The translations under genes and the position numbers were made by a program. A stretch of DNA of 64,000 bases from Sphingorhabdus lacus (GTDB lineage Bacteria > Pseudomonadota > Alphaproteobacteria > Sphingomonadales > Sphingomonadaceae): NCBI RefSeq assembly GCF_009768975.1, contig NZ_CP035733.1, positions 1,116,001 to 1,180,000 on the forward strand, read 5' to 3'. The notes under the pieces were generated by a model, which made no database searches, was not told the origin of the DNA, and saw nothing but the letters and a program-made list of their open reading frames with translations. The stretch's first letter is position 1, and each line of letters opens with the position of its first letter. Below are positions 9,227 through 18,001 of this stretch, one piece after another.

Positions 9227-9757
9227 TCAAGCGGCCCGCCTTGACCTTCGTCGAAGGAATAACGCGACTAGCAGACCGACGAACGTCACTAGGAATGCAG
9301 TTGATTTAATCGGTTGCGCTGTTGCGGCAATGGAGGCCAACCTGTCGTCGCCTTTGAAAGTCACAGCCTGAACGAACTGGCAGATAGTTTCGAGATAGTC
9401 CGCAAAGCCTACCACAACGGCAGCTCCAACAATAACCCATCCCAGACGACGCAGCGCAGCACCGTCAGACCGGGCAAATAAGCGACCACCGCAATAGGCT
9501 CCGTAAGAATATACTCCGATATACACGAGATCGAGAGCCATGCCGAAGCGTGCCAAATTCATAACGCCGGCGGTTTGCCAGGCTGCTTGAATTGCATCGA
9601 CACGGAGAGCAGTCGCAGCGGCTTGATGGTCCCTGATACCCCATGGCGAGACCGCGTTGGCGAACCAAGGATTCATTGCGATCATCGCGGCGAGAATTAG
9701 CAATCCGCCTAGCCAAAAACGCCAGAAATGCCGCTCCAATCTGCTTTCGCGCATCAT
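9227..9757 (-). CDS. Four-span membrane protein of unknown function
   Basis: This 176-aa protein has about four hydrophobic spans (residues about 14-35, 65-88, 104-124, 148-168), with an Arg-rich C-terminus (LRRRSRRAA) likely cytoplasmic. No family motif was recognised. Its ATG overlaps the stop of the GNAT gene by 4 bp (ATGA), so it is the third gene of a translationally coupled operon (alpha/beta hydrolase, GNAT, this). A second Met directly follows the first. Confidence 0.7.
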   Translation of the reverse strand: MMRESRLERHFWRFWLGGLLILAAMIAMNPWFANAVSPWGIRDHQAAATALRVDAIQAAWQTAGVMNLARFGMALDLVYIGVYSYGAYCGGRLFARSDGAALRRLGWVIVGAAVVVGFADYLETICQFVQAVTFKGDDRLASIAATAQPIKSTAFLVTFVGLLVALFLRRRSRRAA

Positions 9758-10314
9758 ATACCCTCCAATGCCAACGCTCCGTTTCGCGCATCTTCTACCG
9801 TCAGATGATACATCACATAGTCCTGAATCTGCCCCCGATATTCGCGCTTATATTCCCGGATGAACCTTCCGCCGAGGCGTTCGACAGCGGTACGTGAACG
9901 CAGATTATGCGCGCCAATCTGAAACACAACGGTGCGAACATGTCGAAAAATATGCCGGAGCATCAGGGCTTTCGCGTCCCGATTAAAGCCACCGCGCCAG
10001 TGGCTGCAGGCGAAGAAGGTCCAGCCGATCTCAATTTCACCCGCCGCCCCGTCATAATTTGCAAAACGGCTGCTCCCGATCATATTGCCGGTTGCCTTAT
10101 CGACAATGGCGAAGGCGCCTTGCGACGCCATGGCTTCCGCGAAAAAGCCTTCAAACACTTCGCGTTTGTATCGGTCGCGATAGGGGTGCATCGCCCAGAT
10201 TTCCGGGTCCGCGGCCACGGCGTAAAGTTCCTCGAAATCTGTTTCGGCAAGCGGTCGTAGGCTAACCTTCTCTCCGATCAGCGTGGGTTGGATATCAAAG
10301 GGTGGCAAGGTCAC
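9754..10314 (-). CDS. GNAT-family N-acetyltransferase
   Basis: This 186-aa protein matches the RimJ/RimL-type acetyltransferases: an N-terminal GEKVSLRPLAETDFEELYAVA, a central IGSSRFANYD and EIEIGWTFF, and the acetyl-CoA region ending in NLRSRTAVERLGG. Substrate is unknown. A longer frame runs upstream, but the GTG at 10314 overlaps the TGA of the hydrolase (GTGA), which is the coupled start expected in an operon and gives the usual family N-terminus (VTLPPFDIQPTLIGEKV). Confidence 0.88.
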   Translation of the reverse strand: MTLPPFDIQPTLIGEKVSLRPLAETDFEELYAVAADPEIWAMHPYRDRYKREVFEGFFAEAMASQGAFAIVDKATGNMIGSSRFANYDGAAGEIEIGWTFFACSHWRGGFNRDAKALMLRHIFRHVRTVVFQIGAHNLRSRTAVERLGGRFIREYKREYRGQIQDYVMYHLTVEDARNGALALEGI

Positions 10315-11072
10315 CAGACAGGCCCCTTCAAAGCCGCGGCCATCGCTGCACCCAGTTCGGACTTCACGACTGCGCTCATATGATTTCCGGGCACTTCGAA
10401 CAGCTTTCCTTGTGGGAGTAGCGCCGCAAGATCGGCGGCCGAGCCATTGTCCTGATCCTCCACGCCGCAAATGACAGCAACCGGAAGGTTAAAGCTGCGT
10501 AACTGCGCTTCATCGGTGTCGACGAAGCTATCGAGGATCAGTCGCAAGGCGACAGGATCGCCACCTGTTGTCTTCAGGAAAGCTTCCGCCATGAAGGCAG
10601 GTGAACCCCGTTCGTGCTGGCCAAGATTATCGAGGACGTGTTTGAAATGCCCGCTACGCTTTCCGGTTTGCGTCAATCCTTCAAGGCCCATCCCCGAAAT
10701 GATCGCCCGACCGGGTGTCGCCCCCCTGGCCAACATCCGAGCCACGGTTCGGCCACCCAATGAATAACCACCCAGATCATAATCGGTGATCCCAAGATGT
10801 TCGAGCAAAGCAAATTGATCATCGGCCAGGATATCCGGAGGATAAGATGCGGCATCATGAGGCTTACCGCTAAGCCCGTGGGCCCGCAGGTCTGGCATGA
10901 TTACCCGATAGCCTGCCTCAGCAAGCGCGGCGGCGTGGCCATATTTGATCCAGTTGGTATCTGCCTCGCTGAAATAGCCGTGAATTAGGAGCAATGGCCT
11001 TCCTTCGCCGGTTTCTTTCCAAGCAATGTTAACTTGGCTGAAGCTTTCGAAGCTGTTTGAACTAACGGTCAT
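10311..11072 (-). CDS. Alpha/beta hydrolase
   Basis: This 253-aa hydrolase has the oxyanion motif LLLIHGYFS, the nucleophile elbow GYSLGG (Ser about residue 104) and a C-terminal histidine in GNHMSAV; the acid is probably in GVEDQD. Substrate is not evident. An ATG 13 codons upstream (11111) is possible, but the ATG at 11072 is preceded by a good GGAAAGG site and gives the normal family N-terminus. It heads a three-gene operon and is divergent from the MarR gene. Confidence 0.85.
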   Translation of the reverse strand: MTVSSNSFESFSQVNIAWKETGEGRPLLLIHGYFSEADTNWIKYGHAAALAEAGYRVIMPDLRAHGLSGKPHDAASYPPDILADDQFALLEHLGITDYDLGGYSLGGRTVARMLARGATPGRAIISGMGLEGLTQTGKRSGHFKHVLDNLGQHERGSPAFMAEAFLKTTGGDPVALRLILDSFVDTDEAQLRSFNLPVAVICGVEDQDNGSAADLAALLPQGKLFEVPGNHMSAVVKSELGAAMAAALKGPVW

Positions 11073-11166
11073 TCCGGCCTTTCCAACACTGTTGACCTGC
11101 AGTGTTGCCATGGCCGGCCGTCGGAGAAAAGGTATTTTTCTGCTGGCCCAATACCATCAGGCTTGC

Positions 11167-11190
11167 ACATAATAAGCATAGCTATTATGT
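11167..11190. promoter_or_regulatory. Palindromic operator in front of marR
   Basis: ACATAATA and TATTATGT form a perfect 8-bp inverted repeat (11167-11174 and 11183-11190) with an 8-nt spacer, ending 7 bp before the MarR start codon. Such sites are typical for autoregulation by MarR proteins, which bind about 16-20 bp palindromes. Confidence 0.6.
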
Positions 11191-11197
11191 TGATGTC

Positions 11198-11638
11198 ATG
11201 AGTGAAGATATCGGCATTTTGCTAAGCGATGCGGCCCGCCTGATGCGGCGTTCCTTTGACGGGCGCGCCCGCGCCTTGGGCGTCACCCGTCCCCAGTGGC
11301 GAGTGCTGGCCTTGCTGAGACGCTTTGACGGCTGTACCCAGGTGACCATGGCGGACATGATGGATGTGGAGCCGATCACGCTGGGCCGGATGATCGACCG
11401 GCTGCAGGAATCAGGCCTGGTCGAACGTCGCGCGGACCCCAAGGACCGCAGGGCATGGCGCCTTCACCTAACGCCTGCGGGCGAGGAAAAGATCACCACC
11501 TTACGTCCAACTGCGCTAGCCTTGTTCGAGGATGCGCTGGCAGGCCTTGATGCCGCGCAGCAGTCGGAACTTCAGTCGATGCTGGGCGTCATCTGCACCA
11601 ATCTCACGCGAAAACCTCTGGAGACGGCACATGGCTGA
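11198..11638 (+). CDS. MarR-family transcriptional regulator
   Basis: This 146-aa winged-helix protein has the MarR DNA-binding core (TRPQWRVLALLRRFDGCTQVTMADMMDVEPITLGRMIDRLQESGLVERR, wing DPKDRRAWRLHLTPAGEE). It likely represses the efflux genes emrA and emrB immediately downstream and senses a toxic small molecule. The ATG at 11198 is preferred because the upstream extension would run through the operator palindrome and lacks family similarity. Its last codons overlap emrA by 8 bp. Confidence 0.92.
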   Translation: MSEDIGILLSDAARLMRRSFDGRARALGVTRPQWRVLALLRRFDGCTQVTMADMMDVEPITLGRMIDRLQESGLVERRADPKDRRAWRLHLTPAGEEKITTLRPTALALFEDALAGLDAAQQSELQSMLGVICTNLTRKPLETAHG

Positions 11639-12677
11639 AGCCGATCTCAAGATGGACATCAGCAGCAAAACACAAAAGAAGCCGCGCCGCCTTGGTCGGC
11701 TCGCGCTCATGCTCTCCGTTCCGCTGCTTCTGATTGCAGGCGGCGTGGGCTATTATATCGCCAACGACCATTATGTATCCACCGACAATGCCTATGTGCA
11801 GCAGGACAAGATATCGATCTCTGCCGAAGTCGGGGGCCGCATCGTCGAGGTCGCCGTGCGCGAGAACCAGCAGGTTAAAGAAGGCGATTTACTGTTCCGC
11901 ATCGACCCGGAACCCTATCGCATCGCGATAGAACAAGCCGACGCCAGCATCGCCGCGGCACAGGTCCGCGTTACGACATTGCAAACCGATTATCAGACCA
12001 CCGGCGTCGATATTGACAGTGCGCGTGAAGACGTGGCCTTTTACGAAAAAGAATATCAGCGCCAGTCGTCCCTGATGCAGGACGGATTTACGACGCGCGC
12101 CCGTTTGCAGGCGGCCGAGCATGCCCTGTCCGACGCGCGCAGCCGCGTTGCCTCCGCGCAGGCCGAGGCCACCAAAGCGCGTGCCGCCCTTGCCACGGGG
12201 TCCGCAGCACCCGGTATCAATCCAGCCGTTAAAGCCGGACAGGCACAGCGTGACCAAGCCATGCTCAACCTTTCCCGCACCACTGTCCGTGCACCTGTCG
12301 CGGGTATTATAAGCCAGGCAGACCGATTGCAAGTCGGCCAGATGATGGTCCAGGGCCTGCCCGGCGTCACCATCGTCGCCAGCGACCGAAGCTGGATTGA
12401 AGCCAATTTCAAGGAAACCGATCTTGCCAAAATGCGGGTTGGACAGCCTGCCGAAATCACCTTCGACGCTTATCCTGAACTAAAAGTACGCGGCAAGGTT
12501 TCCAGCATTGGCGCCGGAACAGGATCCGAATTTTCCGTTCTGCCCGCGCAAAATGCCAATGGCAACTGGGTGAAAGTGACGCAGCGTGTGCCGGTTCGCA
12601 TTATGATTACCGACAAACCAAAGCGCAAAATGATCGCGGGGCTGTCGGCACATGTCCGCATCGACACCGATCAATAA
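11631..12677 (+). CDS. emrA: HlyD/EmrA-type membrane-fusion protein
   Basis: This 348-aa periplasmic adaptor has one N-terminal membrane anchor (residues about 25-44), a biotinyl-lipoyl-like region (VSTDNAYVQQDKISISAEVGG...VREN), an alpha-helical hairpin (about residues 105-205) and a beta-barrel domain (TVRAPVAGIISQ, VGQPAEITFDAYP). It would link the EmrB permease to an outer-membrane channel such as TolC, which is not in the window. It overlaps MarR (8 bp) and EmrB (26 bp), indicating tight coupling. Confidence 0.92.
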   Translation: MAEADLKMDISSKTQKKPRRLGRLALMLSVPLLLIAGGVGYYIANDHYVSTDNAYVQQDKISISAEVGGRIVEVAVRENQQVKEGDLLFRIDPEPYRIAIEQADASIAAAQVRVTTLQTDYQTTGVDIDSAREDVAFYEKEYQRQSSLMQDGFTTRARLQAAEHALSDARSRVASAQAEATKARAALATGSAAPGINPAVKAGQAQRDQAMLNLSRTTVRAPVAGIISQADRLQVGQMMVQGLPGVTIVASDRSWIEANFKETDLAKMRVGQPAEITFDAYPELKVRGKVSSIGAGTGSEFSVLPAQNANGNWVKVTQRVPVRIMITDKPKRKMIAGLSAHVRIDTDQ

Positions 12678-14208
12678 TCCCGACGACGTCGCGGCCTATC
12701 CGGTCAAGAACAAGGCGCTGCTCACGCTTGCCGTGATGGGCGCCAGTATCGTGCAAATTCTCGATTCCACGATCGCCAATGTCGCTATTCCGCATATGCA
12801 GACCAGCCTTGGCGCCACGATGGATACGATCACCTGGGTCCTGACGAGCTATATCGTAGCCAGTGCAGTTGCCATGCCCATAACCGGATGGCTGTCCGAC
12901 CGGATTGGCAGCCGGAATTTGTTTCTGGGTGCGGTGGCGGGTTTCATTTTTGCGTCAATGCTCTGCGGCATCGCAACCGGCCTGACGGAAATGGTTATAT
13001 TCCGTGTTTTCCAGGGGATTTGCGCTGCGTTCATCGGCCCCCTGTCCCAGACCATCATGCTGGACATTAACAAGCCATCGGAAGCCCCCCGGGCAATGGC
13101 CATATGGGGCATGGGTATCATGATTGCCCCGATCATGGGCCCGATGGTGGGAGGCTGGCTGACCGAAAGCTATAACTGGCGCTGGGTGTTCTATATCAAC
13201 CTGCCAATCGGAATACCGACCCTGATTATATTGTGGTGGCTCTTGCCATCCCGCCCCGTTGTGCGGCGTGAACTGGACAGGTTCGGATTTGCCATGTTGG
13301 CCATAGGCCTCGCAACCCTTCAGCTGCTGCTGGACCGAGGTCAGCAGGAAGACTGGCTGCAAAGCTGGGAAATCATCATCGAACTGCTTGTGGTTATCGG
13401 TGCCTTGTGGATTTTTGCCGTCCATCAAATGACGACCAAAAGACCGATGTTCGAACGGCTACTGCTCAGCGATCGGAACTTTTTCATCGCGCTAAACATG
13501 ATGCTGCTCGTCGGCATGATGATGTTCGGAATTTTCGCCCTGTTGCCGCCCATGCTCCAAAATCTGTACGGTTATAGTGTTTATGACACCGGGGTTTTGT
13601 TGGCACCACGGGGTGTCGGCATTTTGCTGGCTATGTTCATCGCTTCGCGCCTAACCGGCAAGATGGATGCGCGGATCATCATTTTCAGCGGTTTCGTCAT
13701 GACTGCCTTATCGATGTGGATAATGACAAAATGGTCGCTCAACATGGATTGGCACCTGATCGTCTATACCGGCCTGTTGCAGGGTTTCGGCATGGGTTTT
13801 GTCTTCATTCCACTGAATGGCGTTGCCTTTTCCACCTTGCCCATGCGGCTGCGTACGGATGGTTCGGCCTTGCTCTACCTGTTCCGCAGTTTGGGGGGCA
13901 GTTTCGGCATTTCGATCATGACGACGATGCTCGCGCGCAACATGCAAACGAGCCATGCGGACTTGGCTGGGCACATTACCGCGTCGTCCATTCCTACGCT
14001 AGACCTGTCGACCACTGATCGACTGGGTGCATTGGGCGAAGCGGGTCTGCAACTGATCAACCTGGAAATTAATCGGCAGGCCGCGATGATCGCCTATCTG
14101 GACGACTTCAAGATAATGATGTTCCTGCTCATATTGATGAGCCCGCTGATCTTTATGCTCAAACCGGGAAAACCGGCCCCGGGCCAGCAACCGGCGATGG
14201 CAGATTAA
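12652..14208 (+). CDS. emrB: DHA2-family MFS multidrug permease
   Basis: This 518-aa protein is a 14-span major-facilitator drug/proton antiporter of the DHA2 (EmrB/QacA) type. Recognisable parts are LDSTIANVAIPHM in span 1, GWLSDRIGSRNLFLG in the loop between spans 2 and 3, and WGMGIMIAPIMGPMVGGWLTESYNWRWVFYINLPIG (the antiporter motif region). It acts with EmrA to expel hydrophobic drugs or fatty acids across both membranes. It ends 9 bp before the stop of the convergent isomerase gene. Confidence 0.93.
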   Translation: MSASTPINNPDDVAAYPVKNKALLTLAVMGASIVQILDSTIANVAIPHMQTSLGATMDTITWVLTSYIVASAVAMPITGWLSDRIGSRNLFLGAVAGFIFASMLCGIATGLTEMVIFRVFQGICAAFIGPLSQTIMLDINKPSEAPRAMAIWGMGIMIAPIMGPMVGGWLTESYNWRWVFYINLPIGIPTLIILWWLLPSRPVVRRELDRFGFAMLAIGLATLQLLLDRGQQEDWLQSWEIIIELLVVIGALWIFAVHQMTTKRPMFERLLLSDRNFFIALNMMLLVGMMMFGIFALLPPMLQNLYGYSVYDTGVLLAPRGVGILLAMFIASRLTGKMDARIIIFSGFVMTALSMWIMTKWSLNMDWHLIVYTGLLQGFGMGFVFIPLNGVAFSTLPMRLRTDGSALLYLFRSLGGSFGISIMTTMLARNMQTSHADLAGHITASSIPTLDLSTTDRLGALGEAGLQLINLEINRQAAMIAYLDDFKIMMFLLILMSPLIFMLKPGKPAPGQQPAMAD

Positions 14209-14217
14209 CAGCGTTAT

Positions 14218-14865
14218 TCAGCGCGGCGCCAGACCCTTTTGCTGCATCCGCCAGACCGCCATTTCAATCCGGTCCTGCCCGAAAAAGGGCTCGCCATCAA
14301 AGACAAGTGTGGGCACGCCCCAATGGCCAGCGGCTTCGAGAGCAGCCTGATTGGAGGCGATTTCTGCGTCGAGTGCTTCGGCGTCTTCCACAGCTTCGGC
14401 ATCCAGCTCGGCGAGTTCCAGTCCAGCGCGTGTCGCCGCGCCGGCGAGATGATCGCCCTCATGCCAATTCTCCGCACCGCCCCAGATCAGCCGCGACACT
14501 TCGTCACAAAAGGGCAGGCTCTGCCCCCGCCGCGCTGCAGCCTGACCCAAACGTGTGAGGCGGAAGATATAGGGTTGTTCGTCTGCGATCTCCCGCGTGA
14601 TGACGTTCTGGACGATAGGATCAGGCTTTGGTGGTCCGAATGGAATGCCATGGAACTGCGCCACGCGGAACATGTCGGTAAAGGTATAGCGCAGCCAGTT
14701 AGGATGATTGCGTTCGAAAAAGGCCGGCTCACGGATTGCCAGCGGATAGACGGGCCGAAGGTTAACCATCAGATCATGTTCTTCGGTCAAAGCACGATAG
14801 CGCCGCGTGGCGAGATAACTATACGGGCTGCGAAAAGACCAGAACAGGTCGGCGGTCAGTGTCAT
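14218..14865 (-). CDS. 2-hydroxychromene-2-carboxylate isomerase-like DsbA-fold protein
   Basis: This 215-aa protein has the DsbA/kappa-GST fold features of the NahD family: an N-terminal LFWSFRSPYSYLATRR, in which the thiol pair is replaced by Ser-Pro, and the C-terminal GVPTLVFDGEPFFGQDRIEMAV. NahD isomerises a naphthalene-pathway intermediate with glutathione, but many relatives do other jobs and no aromatic-degradation genes are near. The ATG at 14865 has a GGAGAG site 8 nt upstream; a start ten codons earlier is less likely. Its ATG overlaps the dimethylargininase TGA (ATGA). Confidence 0.85.
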   Translation of the reverse strand: MTLTADLFWSFRSPYSYLATRRYRALTEEHDLMVNLRPVYPLAIREPAFFERNHPNWLRYTFTDMFRVAQFHGIPFGPPKPDPIVQNVITREIADEQPYIFRLTRLGQAAARRGQSLPFCDEVSRLIWGGAENWHEGDHLAGAATRAGLELAELDAEAVEDAEALDAEIASNQAALEAAGHWGVPTLVFDGEPFFGQDRIEMAVWRMQQKGLAPR

Positions 14866-15644
14866 ATTTTCTCTCTCCAACGCAAAGACATGCAAGACAG
14901 GCCCGCATCGATGCGGCCGATCTGTTCGACACTCAAGCCGATGGTCGGAATACCAAAGGATTCCACAATGGCGCGGCTTTTATGAAATTCCGCACCCATC
15001 AAAATGCTGTCACGGATACGCAGTTTGTTTGCAGCTTTCTCTTCGCCTGCAGGAACCTCAACCACACGCATGCCCGCAAAAGCAGGCGAATTCACCATGG
15101 GTGCGAGGGCAAATACCGTCTCTTCATCAATCAGGCTGCACCCTGTTTTGAAATGCAGAATGCCGGGCGGCGTTTCAGCAATCTCGCCCCTTTTGCCCAG
15201 ACGCGCCAAAAGCGAAATCAGTTCTTCCGCGCCTGCACGATCCGTACGATTGGACAGGCCGATCAGAACGCGATCCCGAAGAACCAATATATCCCCACCG
15301 TCGGCATGGCCCGGCCCCTGCATGTGCAGAACGGTTTCAAAACGATCTTCAAGGACGGGCGAAAGTAAAGCCGATTCCCCTGCCCGGCTTGGCGCCGCGA
15401 GGTTGAGCACTATGGCCCCTTCGCCAAAGACCAGCGCAGGGTCTTCCACAAATATGGAATCGGGAAACTCTTCCGATGCCGCAAGCTGCGTCACATGCAG
15501 CCCGAGTCCCTCGAGCGTCCGGACATAAGCCGCATGTTCGGCGCATAGCGCCTCAAAATCAGGGTCCGGCCCATCCTCTGCCCGCAGCCCTGCCACGACA
15601 GACGCAGCAGGGCTTCGGACGATGGCATGGCTATAATCAAACAT
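14862..15644 (-). CDS. Dimethylarginine dimethylaminohydrolase (amidinotransferase fold)
   Basis: This 260-aa protein matches DDAH, which hydrolyses methylated arginines to citrulline and methylamines. Visible motifs are EFPDSIFVEDPALVFGEGAIV, GHADGGDILVL, the catalytic His in GILHFKTGCSL and the catalytic Cys at about residue 251 in DAGLSCMSLR. Length is normal. It is coupled by a 4-bp overlap to the downstream isomerase and begins 15 bp from the 3' end of asd on the same strand, so it may be in a transcript with asd. Confidence 0.9.
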   Translation of the reverse strand: MFDYSHAIVRSPAASVVAGLRAEDGPDPDFEALCAEHAAYVRTLEGLGLHVTQLAASEEFPDSIFVEDPALVFGEGAIVLNLAAPSRAGESALLSPVLEDRFETVLHMQGPGHADGGDILVLRDRVLIGLSNRTDRAGAEELISLLARLGKRGEIAETPPGILHFKTGCSLIDEETVFALAPMVNSPAFAGMRVVEVPAGEEKAANKLRIRDSILMGAEFHKSRAIVESFGIPTIGLSVEQIGRIDAGLSCMSLRWREKI

Positions 15645-15659
15645 GCACGGTGACCGGAA

Positions 15660-16685
15660 TTACCCCTTCTTCAAATGCCGCCGTCCCAAAAGTTCAGCGA
15701 TCTGCACGGCATTCAAAGCCGCCCCCTTGCGAAGGTTATCGGACACGCACCAGAAGGCAAGTCCGTTATCGACAGTGGGGTCTTCACGAACGCGGCTGAT
15801 ATAGGTTGCATCGTCGCCTGCGGCTTCGATTGGCGTCGCATAGCCGCCATCTTCCTGCTTATCGACCAGCATGATGCCGGGCGCTTCGCGCAAGATCGAT
15901 TTTGCCTTGGCTGCCGACATTTCACGATCATATTCGATGTTCACGGCCTCGCTATGTCCAACAAAGACAGGCACTCGGACGCAAGTGGCAGTCAGCTTGA
16001 TCTTCGGATCGAGGATCTTCTTGACCTCGACCATCATCTTCCATTCTTCCTTGGTATAGCCGTCTTCCAGAAAGCTATCGATGTGCGGAATGACGTTGAA
16101 CGCGATCTGCTTGGTGAATTTCTTCGGCTCGGCGCTGTCGCCGACAAAGATATTGCGGCTCTGTTCGAACAGTTCGTCCATGCCTTCCTTGCCTGCACCG
16201 GACACCGACTGATAGGTTGATACCACCACGCGAGTGATGTTCGCATAATCGTGCAAAGGCTTCAGCGCGACCACAAGCTGCGCGGTCGAGCAATTGGGGT
16301 TGGCGATGATATTCTTGCGCTTGTAACCGTCAATCGCATCCGGGTTCACTTCCGGAACGATCAAGGGAATGTCCGGGTCCATCCGGTGAAGCGAGCTGTT
16401 GTCGATCACCACGCATCCGGCCGCAGCCGCAATAGGCGCGAATTTCTTGGTTGCGTCGGAGCCAATCGCGAAAATCGCCATGTCCCAACCGGCCCAGTCG
16501 AAATTCTCGATATTCTGGACCTTCAGCATTTTGCCGGTGTCGCCATATTCGATTTCGATACCTTGGCTGCGTGAAGACGCCAGTACGGCTACTTCGTCTG
16601 CGGGGAATTCACGCTCGGCGAGGATGTTCACGACTTCGCGGCCAACATTTCCCGTCGCGCCCGCAACTACGATACGATAACCCAT
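15660..16685 (-). CDS. asd: Aspartate-semialdehyde dehydrogenase
   Basis: This 341-aa enzyme makes aspartate semialdehyde from aspartyl phosphate with NADPH, feeding lysine/diaminopimelate, methionine and threonine synthesis. The nucleotide-binding N-terminus reads VVAGATGNVGREVVNIL; the catalytic Cys is about residue 132 in NPNCSTAQ; the active-site His region is GHSEAVNIEYD. The ATG at 16685 (preceded by GGGAAA) gives the usual N-terminus; an ATG eight codons earlier (16709) lies inside the upstream hairpin repeat. DapF, which uses the lysine branch product, is encoded at 22.6 kb. Confidence 0.95.
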   Translation of the reverse strand: MGYRIVVAGATGNVGREVVNILAEREFPADEVAVLASSRSQGIEIEYGDTGKMLKVQNIENFDWAGWDMAIFAIGSDATKKFAPIAAAAGCVVIDNSSLHRMDPDIPLIVPEVNPDAIDGYKRKNIIANPNCSTAQLVVALKPLHDYANITRVVVSTYQSVSGAGKEGMDELFEQSRNIFVGDSAEPKKFTKQIAFNVIPHIDSFLEDGYTKEEWKMMVEVKKILDPKIKLTATCVRVPVFVGHSEAVNIEYDREMSAAKAKSILREAPGIMLVDKQEDGGYATPIEAAGDDATYISRVREDPTVDNGLAFWCVSDNLRKGAALNAVQIAELLGRRHLKKG

Positions 16686-16704
16686 AAATGTTTCCCTCAG
16701 TTGC

Positions 16705-16762
16705 GTCATGCTGAACTTGTTTCAGCATCTTAATTAAGACCCTGAAACAAGTTCAGGGTGAC
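16705..16762. repeat. REP-like double-hairpin repeat
   Basis: Two short hairpins lie head to head: ATGCTGAA-cttgt-TTCAGCAT (16708-16728) and ACCCTGAA-acaag-TTCAGGGT (16739-16759). The two units are also inverted copies of each other (20 of 24 positions). The differing bases pair correctly within each hairpin, so the changes are compensatory. From memory, the TGAACTTGTTTCA core recurs in sphingomonad genomes; its copy number here cannot be counted from one window. Confidence 0.75.
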
Positions 16763-16792
16763 GGGTGTGGATGCCGCATCAGCGACAAAGAA

Positions 16793-16825
16793 AAAGGCCG
16801 GGCTCTTTGTGGGAGCCCGGCCTTT
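16793..16825 (-). terminator. Intrinsic terminator of the ffh-rplS operon
   Basis: A perfect 13-bp stem (16793-16805 with 16813-16825, AAAGGCCGGGCTC) and a 7-nt loop sit 36 bp beyond the rplS stop. Read on the minus strand it ends in a T-run. Confidence 0.9.
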
Positions 16826-16860
16826 CATGTTCGGTTTAAGAACGTAAGCGAGCCCCTGCC

Positions 16861-17253
16861 TTATTCGGCAGCCTCGGTGGTCTTAATAGTGCGTGGGTCG
16901 CGGCGTTCGGCGATACGCGCCTTCTTACCGGTCAAGCCACGCAGATAGTAAAGCTTCGCACGACGTACGACACCCTTACGGACAACTTCAATGCTGTCGA
17001 TGTTCGGGCTGTACAGCGGGAAAACGCGCTCAACGCCTTCGCCGAACGACATTTTGCGTACGGTGAAGTTGGAGCCCATTCCCTTATTCGAACGCGCAAT
17101 GCAAACGCCTTCGTAATTCTGGATACGCGTGCGGTCACCTTCGATAACCTTCACGCCCACCTTAACGGTGTCACCCGCGCGGAACGCCGGGATTTTCTTG
17201 TTTTCTGCCAGTGCCGCGATGGCTTCGGCTTCGAGTGTCTGGATGAGGTTCAT
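16861..17253 (-). CDS. rplS: 50S ribosomal protein L19
   Basis: This 130-aa ribosomal protein lies at the interface of the two subunits. The start [15 protein letters not shown] and the conserved [53 protein letters not shown] and [16 protein letters not shown] are characteristic. An upstream in-frame extension to 17394 runs into trmD and is not real; the ATG at 17253 is 8 bp after the trmD stop. The C-terminal tail ([16 protein letters not shown]) is slightly long. Last gene of the operon. Confidence 0.97.
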   Translation of the reverse strand: MNLIQTLEAEAIAALAENKKIPAFRAGDTVKVGVKVIEGDRTRIQNYEGVCIARSNKGMGSNFTVRKMSFGEGVERVFPLYSPNIDSIEVVRKGVVRRAKLYYLRGLTGKKARIAERRDPRTIKTTEAAE

Positions 17254-17260
17254 GCCCCAT

Positions 17261-18001
17261 TTAATCCTTATTCTTCTGTTGCACGTTAGAGGCAGGCTGA
17301 ACCCGAGCGTCCTTGTAACGCCCCCAAAGGTCCGGTCTGCGTAACCGAGTATCTTCCTCCGCCCTTTGTTTCCGCCAGGCGGCGATTTTCGCATGATCCC
17401 CCGATCGCAACACTTCAGGGATCATCCGCCCTTCCCAATCACTGGGTCGGGTATAGTGCGGATATTCAAGCAATCCTTGTTCAAAGGACTCCTCGTCACC
17501 GCTGGAAGTCGCGCCCATTACGCCGGGAAGCAGCCGAATGCAAGCGTCTAACAGCATTAAAGCGCCAATTTCCCCGCCGGAAAGCACGATATCGCCCATC
17601 GACACTTGCTCGATCTGCGGCCGCGCGTCGAAAAGACGCTCGTCAAAGCCTTCGAAACGACCACATAGCACGGTCACACCGGGGCCCGAAGCCAACGCGC
17701 GGATGCGTGCTTGGGTTATAGGCGCGCCGCGCGGGGTCATGGCGAGGATCGGTGCAGTCGGCTGCCGTGCAAGGGCGTCGTCAACAGCCGCCGCCAATAT
17801 ATCCGCGCGCAGCACCATCCCTGCCCCGCCGCCAGCCGGTGTATCGTCAACCGTGCGGTGTTTGTCCGTGGCGTAATCGCGGATATGGATGGGTGCGCAG
17901 GACCATTTGCCTTCCTCCAAAGCCCGTCCCGCCAGCGACACGCCAAGCGGCCCCGGAAACATTTCGGGGTAGAGCGTCAGAATTTGGGCGTGAAAGCTCA
18001 T
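17261..18001 (-). CDS. trmD: tRNA (guanine37-N1)-methyltransferase
   Basis: This 246-aa SPOUT-fold enzyme methylates G37 of tRNAs with SAM, preventing +1 frameshifts. The N-terminal [15 protein letters not shown], the internal [15 protein letters not shown] and the knot segment [28 protein letters not shown] are diagnostic. It overlaps rimM by 4 bp (ATGA), part of the conserved rpsP-rimM-trmD-rplS order. Confidence 0.97.
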   Translation of the reverse strand: MSFHAQILTLYPEMFPGPLGVSLAGRALEEGKWSCAPIHIRDYATDKHRTVDDTPAGGGAGMVLRADILAAAVDDALARQPTAPILAMTPRGAPITQARIRALASGPGVTVLCGRFEGFDERLFDARPQIEQVSMGDIVLSGGEIGALMLLDACIRLLPGVMGATSSGDEESFEQGLLEYPHYTRPSDWEGRMIPEVLRSGDHAKIAAWRKQRAEEDTRLRRPDLWGRYKDARVQPASNVQQKNKD

